Shown here: piece after piece, positions 17,618 through 25,490 of the stretch | How positions within the stretch are numbered: the first letter of the stretch is position 1 | Layout of the letters: each line of letters opens with the position of its first letter | Assembly (NCBI GenBank): GCA_964485855.1 | Contig: CAZAKI010000002.1 | Span: forward strand, 53,511 to 117,510 | DNA from: UBA993 sp964485855 | GTDB lineage: Bacteria; Bacillota; Dethiobacteria; DTU022 | Length of the DNA: 64,000 nucleotides | Reading direction: 5' to 3' | Translations under genes and position numbers: made by a program | Notes under the pieces: model-generated | The model's input: the letters and a program-made list of their open reading frames with translations, nothing else | Database searches by the model: none | What the model was told of the DNA's origin: nothing

Positions 17618-18422
17618 ACTGATCATTACTGCCGCCATGATCGGGGCGGAGGTAACCCGCGAACACAATCCCAATCTGCCGGTAGCTCCGGTCGAGATTG
17701 CCGATGCAGCTTACGATTGTTACGAGGCCGGAGCCTCTATTCTTCACCTGCATGTTCGTGAAGATGATCAAACCCCGACCCAGTCCGGTGATCGGTTTAG
17801 GGAGACAATTGAGCTGATCAAGGACAGATGCAATATTGTTATTCAGGTTTCTACCGGCGGTGCAGTGGGGATGACAGCCGAAGAGCGTTTGCAACCGGTT
17901 TACCTTCAGCCCGAGATGGCAACCCTTTCGACGGGTTCAATTAATTTTGGTGACGATGTTTTTTTAAATCCTCCAGCTTACCTGAAGGAGTTTGCCCGGG
18001 TTATGAAAGAAAATGGGGTTAAAGCAGAAGTCGAGGTTTTTGACGTTGGGATGATCAATAATGCCTTACAGCTGGTAAAAGAGGGTTTACTTGAGGAGCC
18101 GTTGCATTTTGATTTTGTGATGGGTGTACCGGGCGGAATCCCGGGTACCCTGAAGAATCTGCTACACCTTGTTGAGAGCATCCCTTCTGGCAGCACCTGG
18201 ACTGTTGCCGGTATGGGGCGTTACGAATTGCCACTGGGGACTGCTGCCATTATTATGGGCGGTCATGTGCGGGTCGGTTTTGAGGATAATATTTATTACG
18301 AAAAAGGAGTTTTGGCGGAAAGCAACGCGCAGCTGGTTGAACGGATTGCCCGGGTGGCAGATATCCATGGACGGACAGTAGCTTCGCCTGACGAAGCACG
18401 TGGTATTCTCAAGTTGCGATAG
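17610..18422 (+). CDS. kce: 3-keto-5-aminohexanoate cleavage enzyme
   Basis: 270 residues, BKACE (DUF849) family. Uses acetyl-CoA to cleave 5-amino-3-oxohexanoate into acetoacetate and 3-aminobutyryl-CoA. The zinc-binding pair is visible in ILHLHVRED, and the remaining family motifs include QVSTGGAVGMT, FDVGM and GVPGGIPGT. The ATG at 17610 (GAGGATG) is chosen over an upstream in-frame ATG at 17457 because it has a ribosome site and matches family length; it overlaps kal by eight bases. BKACE members vary in substrate, but kdd and kal on the same strand make the lysine assignment strong. Confidence 0.9.
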   Translation: MNKLIITAAMIGAEVTREHNPNLPVAPVEIADAAYDCYEAGASILHLHVREDDQTPTQSGDRFRETIELIKDRCNIVIQVSTGGAVGMTAEERLQPVYLQPEMATLSTGSINFGDDVFLNPPAYLKEFARVMKENGVKAEVEVFDVGMINNALQLVKEGLLEEPLHFDFVMGVPGGIPGTLKNLLHLVESIPSGSTWTVAGMGRYELPLGTAAIIMGGHVRVGFEDNIYYEKGVLAESNAQLVERIARVADIHGRTVASPDEARGILKLR

Positions 18423-18457
18423 CATGATCGGTCGAGAATTGTGATTATTTATTGCCG

Positions 18458-19384
18458 CTAGTGGCACCCCTGGTGGGTGCCACGCTTGATTAACTCAGTA
18501 GTAACAGCAGAGGCGATCTGTCCGGCACTTTCAGGCCAGGATGGAGCGATCAGTAGATCGGTACTTGTAGCTTGGCTTGCCAAGCGATGCACCACTATAG
18601 AGGGAGCCAAAATTTCCAGGCAATCACAGAGGGGGGGGATGTAATCTGCCAGCTGATTATAGACCGTCACTTTGCCTGCCGCATAGTCTTTTGCCAAGGA
18701 AGTATGCTTAATTACCTGGAGATGATGAAATTTAACCCCTTCAACTTTAATTTGATTAAGAAAGTTAATAGTATCGATGAACATTCTCGTTGATTCTCCA
18801 GGTAAACCGAGTATAATGTGTGCACAAACGGCAATGCCCCTGTGATGAGTCAGTTCAACCGCCCTGGAAAAATCTTCAGCAGTATGCCCGCGATTGATCT
18901 TTACCAGAGTTTTGTTGTGGACAGACTGCAGGCCGTATTCGAGCAGAAGGTAGCAACGACGGTTGTACTCTTCCAGCAAATCCAGGATTTGATCTGAGAT
19001 GCAGTCAGGGCGGGTAGCAATACTTAAACCGATTACTTCGGGATCGGCAAGGGCCTGATCATAAAGATTACGTAACTTTTTAATTGGGGCGTATGTATTG
19101 GTATAGGCTTGAAAATAGGCAAGGTAAAGGGCAGACTTATTTTTTTTCTTGCCGCTGGCGATCTGCTCCTCCAGGGATAATGGTTTATATTTGCCGCTAG
19201 CCGGCGAAAAAGAAGGATTATAACAATAGGTGCAACCGCCTTTATTCACAACCCCGTCACGGTTGGGGCAAGAGAAACCGGCATCGAGGGGAATCTTATA
19301 TACCGGCTGCCCAAATTTTTCCCGGAAATAATCATTTAAACGGTAGTACCATCCAGGCTCCCTGTAAATCGGCTGTTTAGTCAT
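18458..19384 (-). CDS. Radical SAM protein, TIGR01212/YhcC family
   Basis: About 308 residues from the ATG at 19384, which overlaps the mnmG stop by eight bases; upstream in-frame ATGs at 19396 and 19441 exist. The iron-sulfur cysteines appear in FSCPNRDG and GGCTYC. The family is widespread and its substrate is not established; it is often encoded near RNA-modification genes. Its position directly after mnmG suggests cotranscription with tRNA modification. The C-terminal codons lie in a 9-bp palindrome (18461-18469 with 18475-18483), which may help end transcription against the convergent kce. Confidence 0.85.
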   Translation of the reverse strand: MTKQPIYREPGWYYRLNDYFREKFGQPVYKIPLDAGFSCPNRDGVVNKGGCTYCYNPSFSPASGKYKPLSLEEQIASGKKKNKSALYLAYFQAYTNTYAPIKKLRNLYDQALADPEVIGLSIATRPDCISDQILDLLEEYNRRCYLLLEYGLQSVHNKTLVKINRGHTAEDFSRAVELTHHRGIAVCAHIILGLPGESTRMFIDTINFLNQIKVEGVKFHHLQVIKHTSLAKDYAAGKVTVYNQLADYIPPLCDCLEILAPSIVVHRLASQATSTDLLIAPSWPESAGQIASAVTTELIKRGTHQGCH

Positions 19385-21323
19385 GTTCTGATTCATCCTT
19401 GGTGAAGCGGTTTTTCCTTTCAATTCCAGCCGGCCGCTCAATGTAAAGCATTAAAACAGCAAGATCTGCCGGGGTCACCCCTTCCATTCGTGCCGCTTGC
19501 CCTAAGGTTGCCGGCCTGATCTCTTGCAGTTTCTGACGCGCTTCGCGGGATAGGTTATCCGCTTTTTGGTAGTCGAAATTGGCTGGAATTTGTTTTTCAA
19601 AGAGGCGGTTTGCTTTATCTACCAGCTGCTGTTGTTTGTCGATATAGCCTGCATATTTAATCTGGTTTTCGAGCTCATTAATGGTACCTTGGGGTAGGGA
19701 AGGCAGCTCTTTTCCTTCCCAGTTTTGGAAATCAAGGTAACTGATTTCCGGTCGCCGGATCAATTCCAGGGCATTGACCGGATGCTGTAGGGGAGAAGAT
19801 CCCTTTGCCGCCAGTAATTCTTCGATCCTGCCACCGGGGTTGTACCTTAAAGAGGAAAGCCTTTCAATCTCAGCTGTAATAAATGTTTCTTTTTGCTTGT
19901 AAAGATGGAAGCGTTCATCGTCTACCAGGCCTACTTGGCGTCCCTTTGCCGTTAAACGCAAGTCGGCATTGTCTTGTCTTAACAGCAGACGGTATTCACT
20001 ACGTGAAGTAAATATCCGGTATGGTTCCATTACACCGCGGGTTACCAGGTCATCAATCATTACCCCGATATAAGCTTCATTACGTTTCAGGATAAAGGGA
20101 TCTAAATTTCGAATCTGTCTCACAGCGTTTATGCCGGCAATCAAGCCTTGGGCTGCGGCTTCTTCATAACCAGTAGTGCCGTTAATCTGCCCGGCAAAAA
20201 AAAGACCGTTTAAAGCTTTTGTTTCCAGGGTATTTTTCAACTGCAGTGGTGGAGCATAATCATATTCAATGGCATAAGCTGGACGCATGATTTCAACTTT
20301 TTCCAAACCCTTAATTGTTCTGAGGAATGCTTTTTGAATTGCCGGGGGGAGGCCGGTTGAGATGCCTTGTAAATAAAGTTCATCAGTTTCGGCACCTTCA
20401 GGTTCAATAAAAACCGGATGGCGATCGCGATCGGCAAAACGGACGATTTTATCTTCGATCGAAGGGCAGTATCGCGGTCCACGGCCTTTAATCAAGCCGC
20501 TGTAAATTGGAGCAACGTCAAAATTATTGCGAATAACCTGGTGGGTTTCAAGGTTGGTATAAGTCATCCAACAGGGGATTTGCTGATCAGGGACTCCTTT
20601 GTTGGTCATAGAGAAACCGGGTGCTTCAGGTTCACCGGGAATCGGAATCAGTTCGTTGAAATTGATGCTGCGGCGATAAACCCTTGGTGGGGTGCCCGTT
20701 TTGAAACGATCAAATTGAATGCCTAAATTTTGTAAATTTTTTACGAGGTTAAAGGACGGGGTCAGGCTGCCGGGAGCAGCAGTGTAATGCAGATCTCCGA
20801 GAAAGATCTCAGAACCGAGATAAACACCGCTGCAAAGGATTACCGCCTTGCATCGATAGCTGGCGCCGCTGCGCCCGATTACTGCAGCCAGCTTACCATT
20901 TTCAATCGCTAGATCCTCGGCCATATCTTCACGTATGGTCAGGTTGTTTTCACTTTCTAGACTGAGCCGCATACTATGCTGATAGCCGCGCTTATCAATT
21001 TGGGCCCTTAAAGCTTGGACTGCCGGCCCTTTGCCTGTATTCAGCAAGCGGACCTGCAGTAAATTTTGATCGGCAACACGGGCCATTTCGCCACCGAGGG
21101 CATCGATTTCTCTGACCAGATGACCTTTTCCCGGACCACCCAGAGAAGGGTTGCAGGCCATAAAGGCAATTTGATCAAGGTTGAGACTGAGCAGCAGGGT
21201 TTTGCATCCGAGACGGGCCGCTGCCAGTGCGGCTTCGCAGCCGGCATGTCCGGCACCAATCACGGTAACATCGTAGCTGCCAACACTTGACTGATTCAAA
21301 TCTTCATAGATCATCTGTGTCAC
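19377..21323 (-). CDS. mnmG: tRNA uridine-5-carboxymethylaminomethyl modification enzyme
   Basis: 648 residues. FAD-binding GxGxxG in VIGAGHAGCEAALAAARLG; family motifs ACNPSLGGPGKGHLVREIDALGG (in parts: CNPSLGG, KGHLVREID), TGTPPR and TSRSEYRLLLR; C-terminal helical domain that contacts tRNA. With MnmE it installs the xm5 group on wobble uridines using methylene-tetrahydrofolate and glycine. Second gene of a minus-strand operon, five bases after the nadE stop. mnmE is not in this window. Confidence 0.95.
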   Translation of the reverse strand: MTQMIYEDLNQSSVGSYDVTVIGAGHAGCEAALAAARLGCKTLLLSLNLDQIAFMACNPSLGGPGKGHLVREIDALGGEMARVADQNLLQVRLLNTGKGPAVQALRAQIDKRGYQHSMRLSLESENNLTIREDMAEDLAIENGKLAAVIGRSGASYRCKAVILCSGVYLGSEIFLGDLHYTAAPGSLTPSFNLVKNLQNLGIQFDRFKTGTPPRVYRRSINFNELIPIPGEPEAPGFSMTNKGVPDQQIPCWMTYTNLETHQVIRNNFDVAPIYSGLIKGRGPRYCPSIEDKIVRFADRDRHPVFIEPEGAETDELYLQGISTGLPPAIQKAFLRTIKGLEKVEIMRPAYAIEYDYAPPLQLKNTLETKALNGLFFAGQINGTTGYEEAAAQGLIAGINAVRQIRNLDPFILKRNEAYIGVMIDDLVTRGVMEPYRIFTSRSEYRLLLRQDNADLRLTAKGRQVGLVDDERFHLYKQKETFITAEIERLSSLRYNPGGRIEELLAAKGSSPLQHPVNALELIRRPEISYLDFQNWEGKELPSLPQGTINELENQIKYAGYIDKQQQLVDKANRLFEKQIPANFDYQKADNLSREARQKLQEIRPATLGQAARMEGVTPADLAVLMLYIERPAGIERKNRFTKDESEHD

Positions 21324-21328
21324 CCCGG

Positions 21329-22972
21329 TTACTCAACAAAACTGCGGGCTATCGGCATGCGCCGTCCCGAGCCAAAGGCACGGGTTGTAACTCTTAATCC
21401 TGGCGCTGCTTGGCGTCTCTTGAATTCTGCACGATCAACCATATAAATTACCTTCTCGACTAATGTTTTGTCAAATCCGCGATTGATGATTTCTGGGCCG
21501 GAGCGGTTTTCTTCAATATAGAGTTGAAGAATCGGATCAAGTAGTGCATAGGGTGGAAGGGAATCCTCATCTTTCTGCCCAGGACGCAGCTCCGCCGATG
21601 GCGGTTTTTCAATGGTCCGCTGAGGGATAATAGCGCTACCGTAAAGGGTATTTAAGTACTTGGCTAATTCATAAACCATTGTCTTTGGCAAATCGGCAAT
21701 AACCGCAAGACCACCGGCCATATCGCCGTATAGAGTACAGTAGCCAACTGCCAGCTCTGATTTATTTCCGGTCGCCAGGGCCAGGTAACCTTCGCGATTT
21801 GAAGTATGCATCACAATGTTGCCGCGTATTCTGGCCTGCAGGTTTTCTTCTGCCAGGTCGAGCAGCGCCTCACGATTTTCATTCAGCAGGTTGACAAAAG
21901 TTTTAAAAGGTTCTTCAATTTTAATAATCCTGCTTGAAATCCCCAGGTTCTCTGCCAGGGTCAAGGCGTCGTCAATACTGTGTTCAGATGAATATGGAGA
22001 AGGCATAAGCAGACCAAGAACATTTTCGGCGCCTAGCGCTTCTACCGCCAGGGCAGCGACTACTGCCGAGTCGATTCCTCCGCTTAAACCAAGGACTACC
22101 TTGCTAAATCCAGTTTTCTTGACATAATCGCGCAGACCAAGAGTTAAAGCTTGACAAACAGTGCTGATGTCATCAATGCCGGGTGGGCATAGCTCCTTGC
22201 CCGGACAAAAAAGGGTTTCACTTTCAAAAAGCATTAAATCTTCCGCAAATGAAGGGCAGCGGTGAAGAAGCTCTCCCTGATTATTAAAAACCAAACTTGA
22301 ACCGTCAAAGATCAATTCATCGTTACCGCCAACCTGGTTTACATAGATGACGGCAGTCTTGTATTTTCGAGCTAAATAGCTAAGCAGTTCTTCACGCATT
22401 TTCAATTTTCCCAGATGGTATGGTGAGGCCGAAATATTAATCAGTAAACGGGCTCCCTGGGCAAATAAATCGGCCAGAGGATTAATGGCGTACAGCGGAT
22501 TGGTTTCATATCCTTGATCATTCCAAATATCTTCACAGACAGTGATTGCCGTTGGGATGCTGTTAAGATCAACTGTAAAATTTTTTGAGGAGCGCTTAAA
22601 ATAGCGCGCTTCGTCAAAAACATCGTAGTTGGGTAACAGCGTTTTCCGGTGCACTGATTTAACTAGGCCATGTTCCAGGAGCAGGGCTGCGTTATATAGT
22701 TTATGCTGATCAAGATGTGATGAGCCGATTATTACTGCCGGACCTTGTAAAGTTAAGGGCAAAATTTCTTCAGTCAGCAGCTCTCGTTCTTTTTTAATAA
22801 AACTTTCATAGAGCAGCAAATCCTTTGGTGGATAACCGCTGAGGGCCAACTCGCTGAAAATGACCAGGTTTGCCTTTTGCCTGGCTGCTTTTGCGATAGC
22901 GTCTTTAACCTTTGCCACATTATCACTCAGGGCAGCTATGGTTGGGTTTAACTGGGCTAGTGCGATCCGCAT
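21329..22972 (-). CDS. nadE: Glutamine-dependent NAD+ synthetase
   Basis: 547 residues: an N-terminal nitrilase-type glutaminase domain (Glu in FSELALSGYPP, Lys in HRKTLLPNY, Cys in VCEDIW) and a C-terminal ATP-pyrophosphatase synthetase domain with LGLSGGIDSA. Amidates nicotinic acid adenine dinucleotide to NAD+. The ATG at 22972 follows a short leader that contains a strong terminator-like hairpin (22986-23027) downstream of a good promoter, so expression may be attenuated. First gene of nadE-mnmG-radical SAM. Confidence 0.95.
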   Translation of the reverse strand: MRIALAQLNPTIAALSDNVAKVKDAIAKAARQKANLVIFSELALSGYPPKDLLLYESFIKKERELLTEEILPLTLQGPAVIIGSSHLDQHKLYNAALLLEHGLVKSVHRKTLLPNYDVFDEARYFKRSSKNFTVDLNSIPTAITVCEDIWNDQGYETNPLYAINPLADLFAQGARLLINISASPYHLGKLKMREELLSYLARKYKTAVIYVNQVGGNDELIFDGSSLVFNNQGELLHRCPSFAEDLMLFESETLFCPGKELCPPGIDDISTVCQALTLGLRDYVKKTGFSKVVLGLSGGIDSAVVAALAVEALGAENVLGLLMPSPYSSEHSIDDALTLAENLGISSRIIKIEEPFKTFVNLLNENREALLDLAEENLQARIRGNIVMHTSNREGYLALATGNKSELAVGYCTLYGDMAGGLAVIADLPKTMVYELAKYLNTLYGSAIIPQRTIEKPPSAELRPGQKDEDSLPPYALLDPILQLYIEENRSGPEIINRGFDKTLVEKVIYMVDRAEFKRRQAAPGLRVTTRAFGSGRRMPIARSFVE

Positions 22973-22985
22973 TTAAACACCCCGC

Positions 22986-23027
22986 AATAAATAAAAGCTC
23001 ACGGGAAAGCGACTTTCCCCCGTGAGC
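22986..23027 (-). promoter_or_regulatory. Terminator-like hairpin in the nadE leader (possible attenuator)
   Basis: GCTCACGGGAAAG at 22997-23009 pairs with 23013-23027 across a 3-base loop and a 2-base bulge. Read on the minus strand it is followed by TTTTATTTATT, then the nadE ATG about 14 bases later. It sits between the predicted minus-strand promoter (23064-23092) and nadE. On the plus strand it is also followed by GTTTTT, so a bidirectional terminator is the alternative. Confidence 0.6.
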
Positions 23028-23063
23028 GTTTTTCCCGATAATTTAAAGATTTACCCTGGCTGC

Positions 23064-23092
23064 ATTATAAACAAGGGTTTTGTCAAAGTCAA
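23064..23092 (-). promoter_or_regulatory. Promoter of the nadE-mnmG operon
   Basis: On the minus strand TTGACT (23092-23087), a 17-base spacer and TATAAT (23069-23064). Start near 23057, giving a leader of about 85 bases. Confidence 0.75.
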
Positions 23093-23128
23093 TAGCAGGA
23101 AAATGTTGGTGGAAAAGAATCATGCAAC

Positions 23129-23158
23129 TTGCCATAGTCCCTGACTTTTTCTTATAAT
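23129..23158 (+). promoter_or_regulatory. Promoter of the glutaredoxin-like gene
   Basis: TTGCCA at 23129-23134, an 18-base spacer and TATAAT at 23153-23158, about 37 bases before the ATG. Confidence 0.7.
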
Positions 23159-23195
23159 GTTGTTAGCCTTAAAGAATCATGATGGAGGTGACAGA

Positions 23196-23405
23196 ATGCT
23201 GGAAGTTTATATTAAGGATGGTTGCCCTTACTGTGAGAAGCAGGTTGAAATATTTAATCGAAAAGGGTTGGAATACAAGCTCTACAACCTGAGCACAGAC
23301 GACGAAGCTCTGAGAAAAGCACGCGACATCTATAATGCCGACAGGGTTCCGGTGGTTGTAGAGGACGGCGTTGTTAAAAACATCGGTTTTGGCGGTGGAG
23401 GCTGA
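23196..23405 (+). CDS. Glutaredoxin-like thiol protein of the UXX-star type
   Basis: 69 residues; the ATG at 23196 follows GGAGGTGACA. Thioredoxin-fold start (LEVYIKDGCPYCEKQ) with a CPYC redox motif, cis-Pro in RVPVVVEDG, and a C-terminal GFGGGG typical of small proteins some members of which use selenocysteine in place of the first Cys. Here both positions are cysteine. Likely a cytoplasmic dithiol carrier; partner unknown. Stands alone with its own promoter, convergent with the CDF transporter. Confidence 0.8.
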   Translation: MLEVYIKDGCPYCEKQVEIFNRKGLEYKLYNLSTDDEALRKARDIYNADRVPVVVEDGVVKNIGFGGGG

Positions 23406-23435
23406 AAAATCTAAGTTGGATTGCCGTTGGCAAAC

Positions 23436-24353
23436 CTAACGAGGATCAATATGAACAACCGTTTGACAGTGAAAGCAATTGCTGATCCGGTTTTCAACCC
23501 TGTGCGCAATATTATGGGCCTGGTCTAAGCTAAGATCGCTATTGACGCCAATATGGACGGTAACTACCTTCCATGATCCATAATCATGGATTCCGAGGTC
23601 ATGGGCATCAATTACTCCTTCAGTCTGGATGGCACAGTCGATGATCTTTTCCTGCAAGTCTGCTTCTGGAGCTTCACCCAGCAAGCTGCTGCATGATTGA
23701 CGGGCAATTTTTATCCCGGCGTAAATAATAAAAAGCGCTACAACGAAGCCAAAGTAGGCATCAAGAGTTGGCAGTCCCAGATAGCTGCCGGCCAGAGCGA
23801 TCAATACCAGAAGAGAAGACAGTGAATCGCTTCGGTGGTGCAAAGCATCACCGGTCAGGGCTGCAGAATTAATTAATTTACCCAGTTTAAAAGAAAAAAA
23901 GTACATAAATTCTTTAACCAGTATGGAGATCGCGACCACAATCATTGCACTGATGCTGGGTATAGCGCTAACTCCCCGGAGGAGCCGGTTGTACGAGCTG
24001 ACAACAAAGAGGGCTCCAGCTGCGATTAACATTAGGGCAATCACTAAACCGGCTAAATATTCAATTCTGCCGTGACCATGGGGGTGTTGCGGGTCCGGTT
24101 TCCTTTTGGCCAGAGAGAAGCCGATTAACACTACCAGTGAAGAAAATATATCGGAAGCGCTATGCACTGCATCGGCAATCAAGGCAATACTATTGATTAA
24201 CAGACCGAACAAAGCCTTGGCCGCAGTTAGTAAAAGATTTCCGAGGATGCTGCCCCAGCTTTCGATCAGGGCAATTCGGTAGCGCTCAGCGGGGTTGTTC
24301 AGGTCACGGTTGACAACGATTTTTTCTGCTAACTTATCAGCAAAATTTTTCAA
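23436..24353 (-). CDS. Cation diffusion facilitator (metal efflux) transporter
   Basis: 305 residues with the CDF pattern: six transmembrane helices, metal-site motifs ADAVHSASD (helix II) and GDALHHRSD (helix V), and a C-terminal cytoplasmic domain with IHDYGSWKVVTVHIGV. Exports divalent metal (Zn, Fe, Co or Mn; the H/D motif in helix V does not settle which) in exchange for protons. The TTG start at 24353 has GGAGGG eight bases before it. A palindrome sits in its promoter (24392-24415), suggesting metal-responsive control. Confidence 0.9.
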   Translation of the reverse strand: MKNFADKLAEKIVVNRDLNNPAERYRIALIESWGSILGNLLLTAAKALFGLLINSIALIADAVHSASDIFSSLVVLIGFSLAKRKPDPQHPHGHGRIEYLAGLVIALMLIAAGALFVVSSYNRLLRGVSAIPSISAMIVVAISILVKEFMYFFSFKLGKLINSAALTGDALHHRSDSLSSLLVLIALAGSYLGLPTLDAYFGFVVALFIIYAGIKIARQSCSSLLGEAPEADLQEKIIDCAIQTEGVIDAHDLGIHDYGSWKVVTVHIGVNSDLSLDQAHNIAHRVENRISNCFHCQTVVHIDPR

Positions 24354-24391
24354 GTCACTTTCCCTCCGCCAGATCTCAGATTATTATACCA

Positions 24392-24415
24392 TAATCAGGG
24401 TTAGCTCCCTGATTA
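24392..24415. promoter_or_regulatory. Palindrome in the CDF transporter promoter
   Basis: TAATCAGGG and its exact complement, separated by 6 bases, lie just upstream of a minus-strand TATAAT (24388-24383 region) and so cover the -35 region. No TTGACA-like -35 is seen there, as expected for a promoter needing an activator or controlled by a repressor. The binding protein is unknown. Confidence 0.5.
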
Positions 24416-24477
24416 CTAGATGTTATGGCCATAGAATTAATCAAGTCAGAATTAAAGAGCAGATTGATGCAAGGTTG

Positions 24478-24550
24478 ATCCTGTCCGAAAGGGGCAGGAT
24501 AAACCTGTGGCAATGTAGAATTTTTATCAAAACTGATCTAAACAGTTTTT
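24478..24550 (+). other. Structured leader upstream of galU
   Basis: The 24354-24595 stretch has no gene. Besides the CDF promoter it holds two hairpins: ATCCTGTCC at 24478-24486 with 24492-24500 around a GAAAG loop, and AAAACTG at 24529-24535 with CAGTTTT at 24543-24549. The second is followed by only one more T, so I do not call it a terminator. No riboswitch class is recognised. Confidence 0.35.
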
Positions 24551-24595
24551 GGTTCGATTGTACTACCAGGTAAACGGAAGGGGTTATTAATAAAG

Positions 24596-25459
24596 ATGAA
24601 AATCAGAAAAGCTGTAATCCCGGCAGCCGGTTTGGGAACTCGATTTTTACCGGTTACTAAAGTCCAACCTAAAGAAATGCTTCCGATAATTGATGTACCA
24701 ACTATTCAGCATGTAGTTGAAGAGGTGGTTGAGGCCGGAATTAAAGAAATCCTAATCATCACCGGCCGAGGGAAACAAGCCATCGAAGACCATTTTGATA
24801 AAAACCCGGAACTGGAAGATCTGCTTAAGCAAAAAGGTAAAACTGCAGAGCTTAATGAAGTTTGCCGCATTAATGATCTGGCCGATATTTTTTATGTGCG
24901 CCAGAAAGAACCACTGGGCTTGGGACATGCAGTCCTCTGTGCCAAAAATTTTATTGGGCAGGAACCCTTTGCAGTTTTGCTTGGTGATGATCTGGTTTAT
25001 TCAGAGGTGCCGGTTATCGGTCAGTTGATCCGGGTATATGAAGAAAAAAAAGGCACAGTTCTTGGCTGCCAGCGGGTGGGCATAGAAAATATTCAAAAAT
25101 ATGGCGCTGTTGAAGCAGATGATTATAGCGGAAAAGTAGTCAGGGTACGCAGCCTGGTCGAAAAACCCGAACCGGCGAAGGCGAAATCTGATTTGGCTGT
25201 TCTAGGGCGCTACGTGATTGAGCCGGATATCTTTAAGATCCTGGAAGAAACTCCTCCGGGTGCCGGTGCTGAAATTCAGCTGACAGATGCCTTAAACACA
25301 TTAGCAGCAAGACAGCCGGTTTGGGCATATGAGTTTGCAGGCAGACGCTACGATGTTGGCGATCGGCTCGGCTTTCTTGAAGCAACCATAGATTACTCAT
25401 TAAGACGGGCGGATTTGGCTCCCGGTCTGACCGCCTATCTAAAAACCCTTGATATCTGA
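24596..25459 (+). CDS. galU: UTP-glucose-1-phosphate uridylyltransferase
   Basis: 287 residues. Nucleotidyltransferase signature AGLGTRFLPVTKVQPKEMLP, plus VEEVVEAGI, GLGHAVLCA, LLGDDLVY and LVEKPEP motifs of bacterial GalU. Makes UDP-glucose for cell-surface glycans and glycolipids. AAGGGG lies before the ATG. No glycosyltransferase genes are adjacent, so the end use of UDP-glucose is not shown here. The amidase gene follows 31 bp later. Confidence 0.93.
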   Translation: MKIRKAVIPAAGLGTRFLPVTKVQPKEMLPIIDVPTIQHVVEEVVEAGIKEILIITGRGKQAIEDHFDKNPELEDLLKQKGKTAELNEVCRINDLADIFYVRQKEPLGLGHAVLCAKNFIGQEPFAVLLGDDLVYSEVPVIGQLIRVYEEKKGTVLGCQRVGIENIQKYGAVEADDYSGKVVRVRSLVEKPEPAKAKSDLAVLGRYVIEPDIFKILEETPPGAGAEIQLTDALNTLAARQPVWAYEFAGRRYDVGDRLGFLEATIDYSLRRADLAPGLTAYLKTLDI

Positions 25460-25490
25460 TTAGAGAAACCCTAATTAAGGAGGTTTCATA

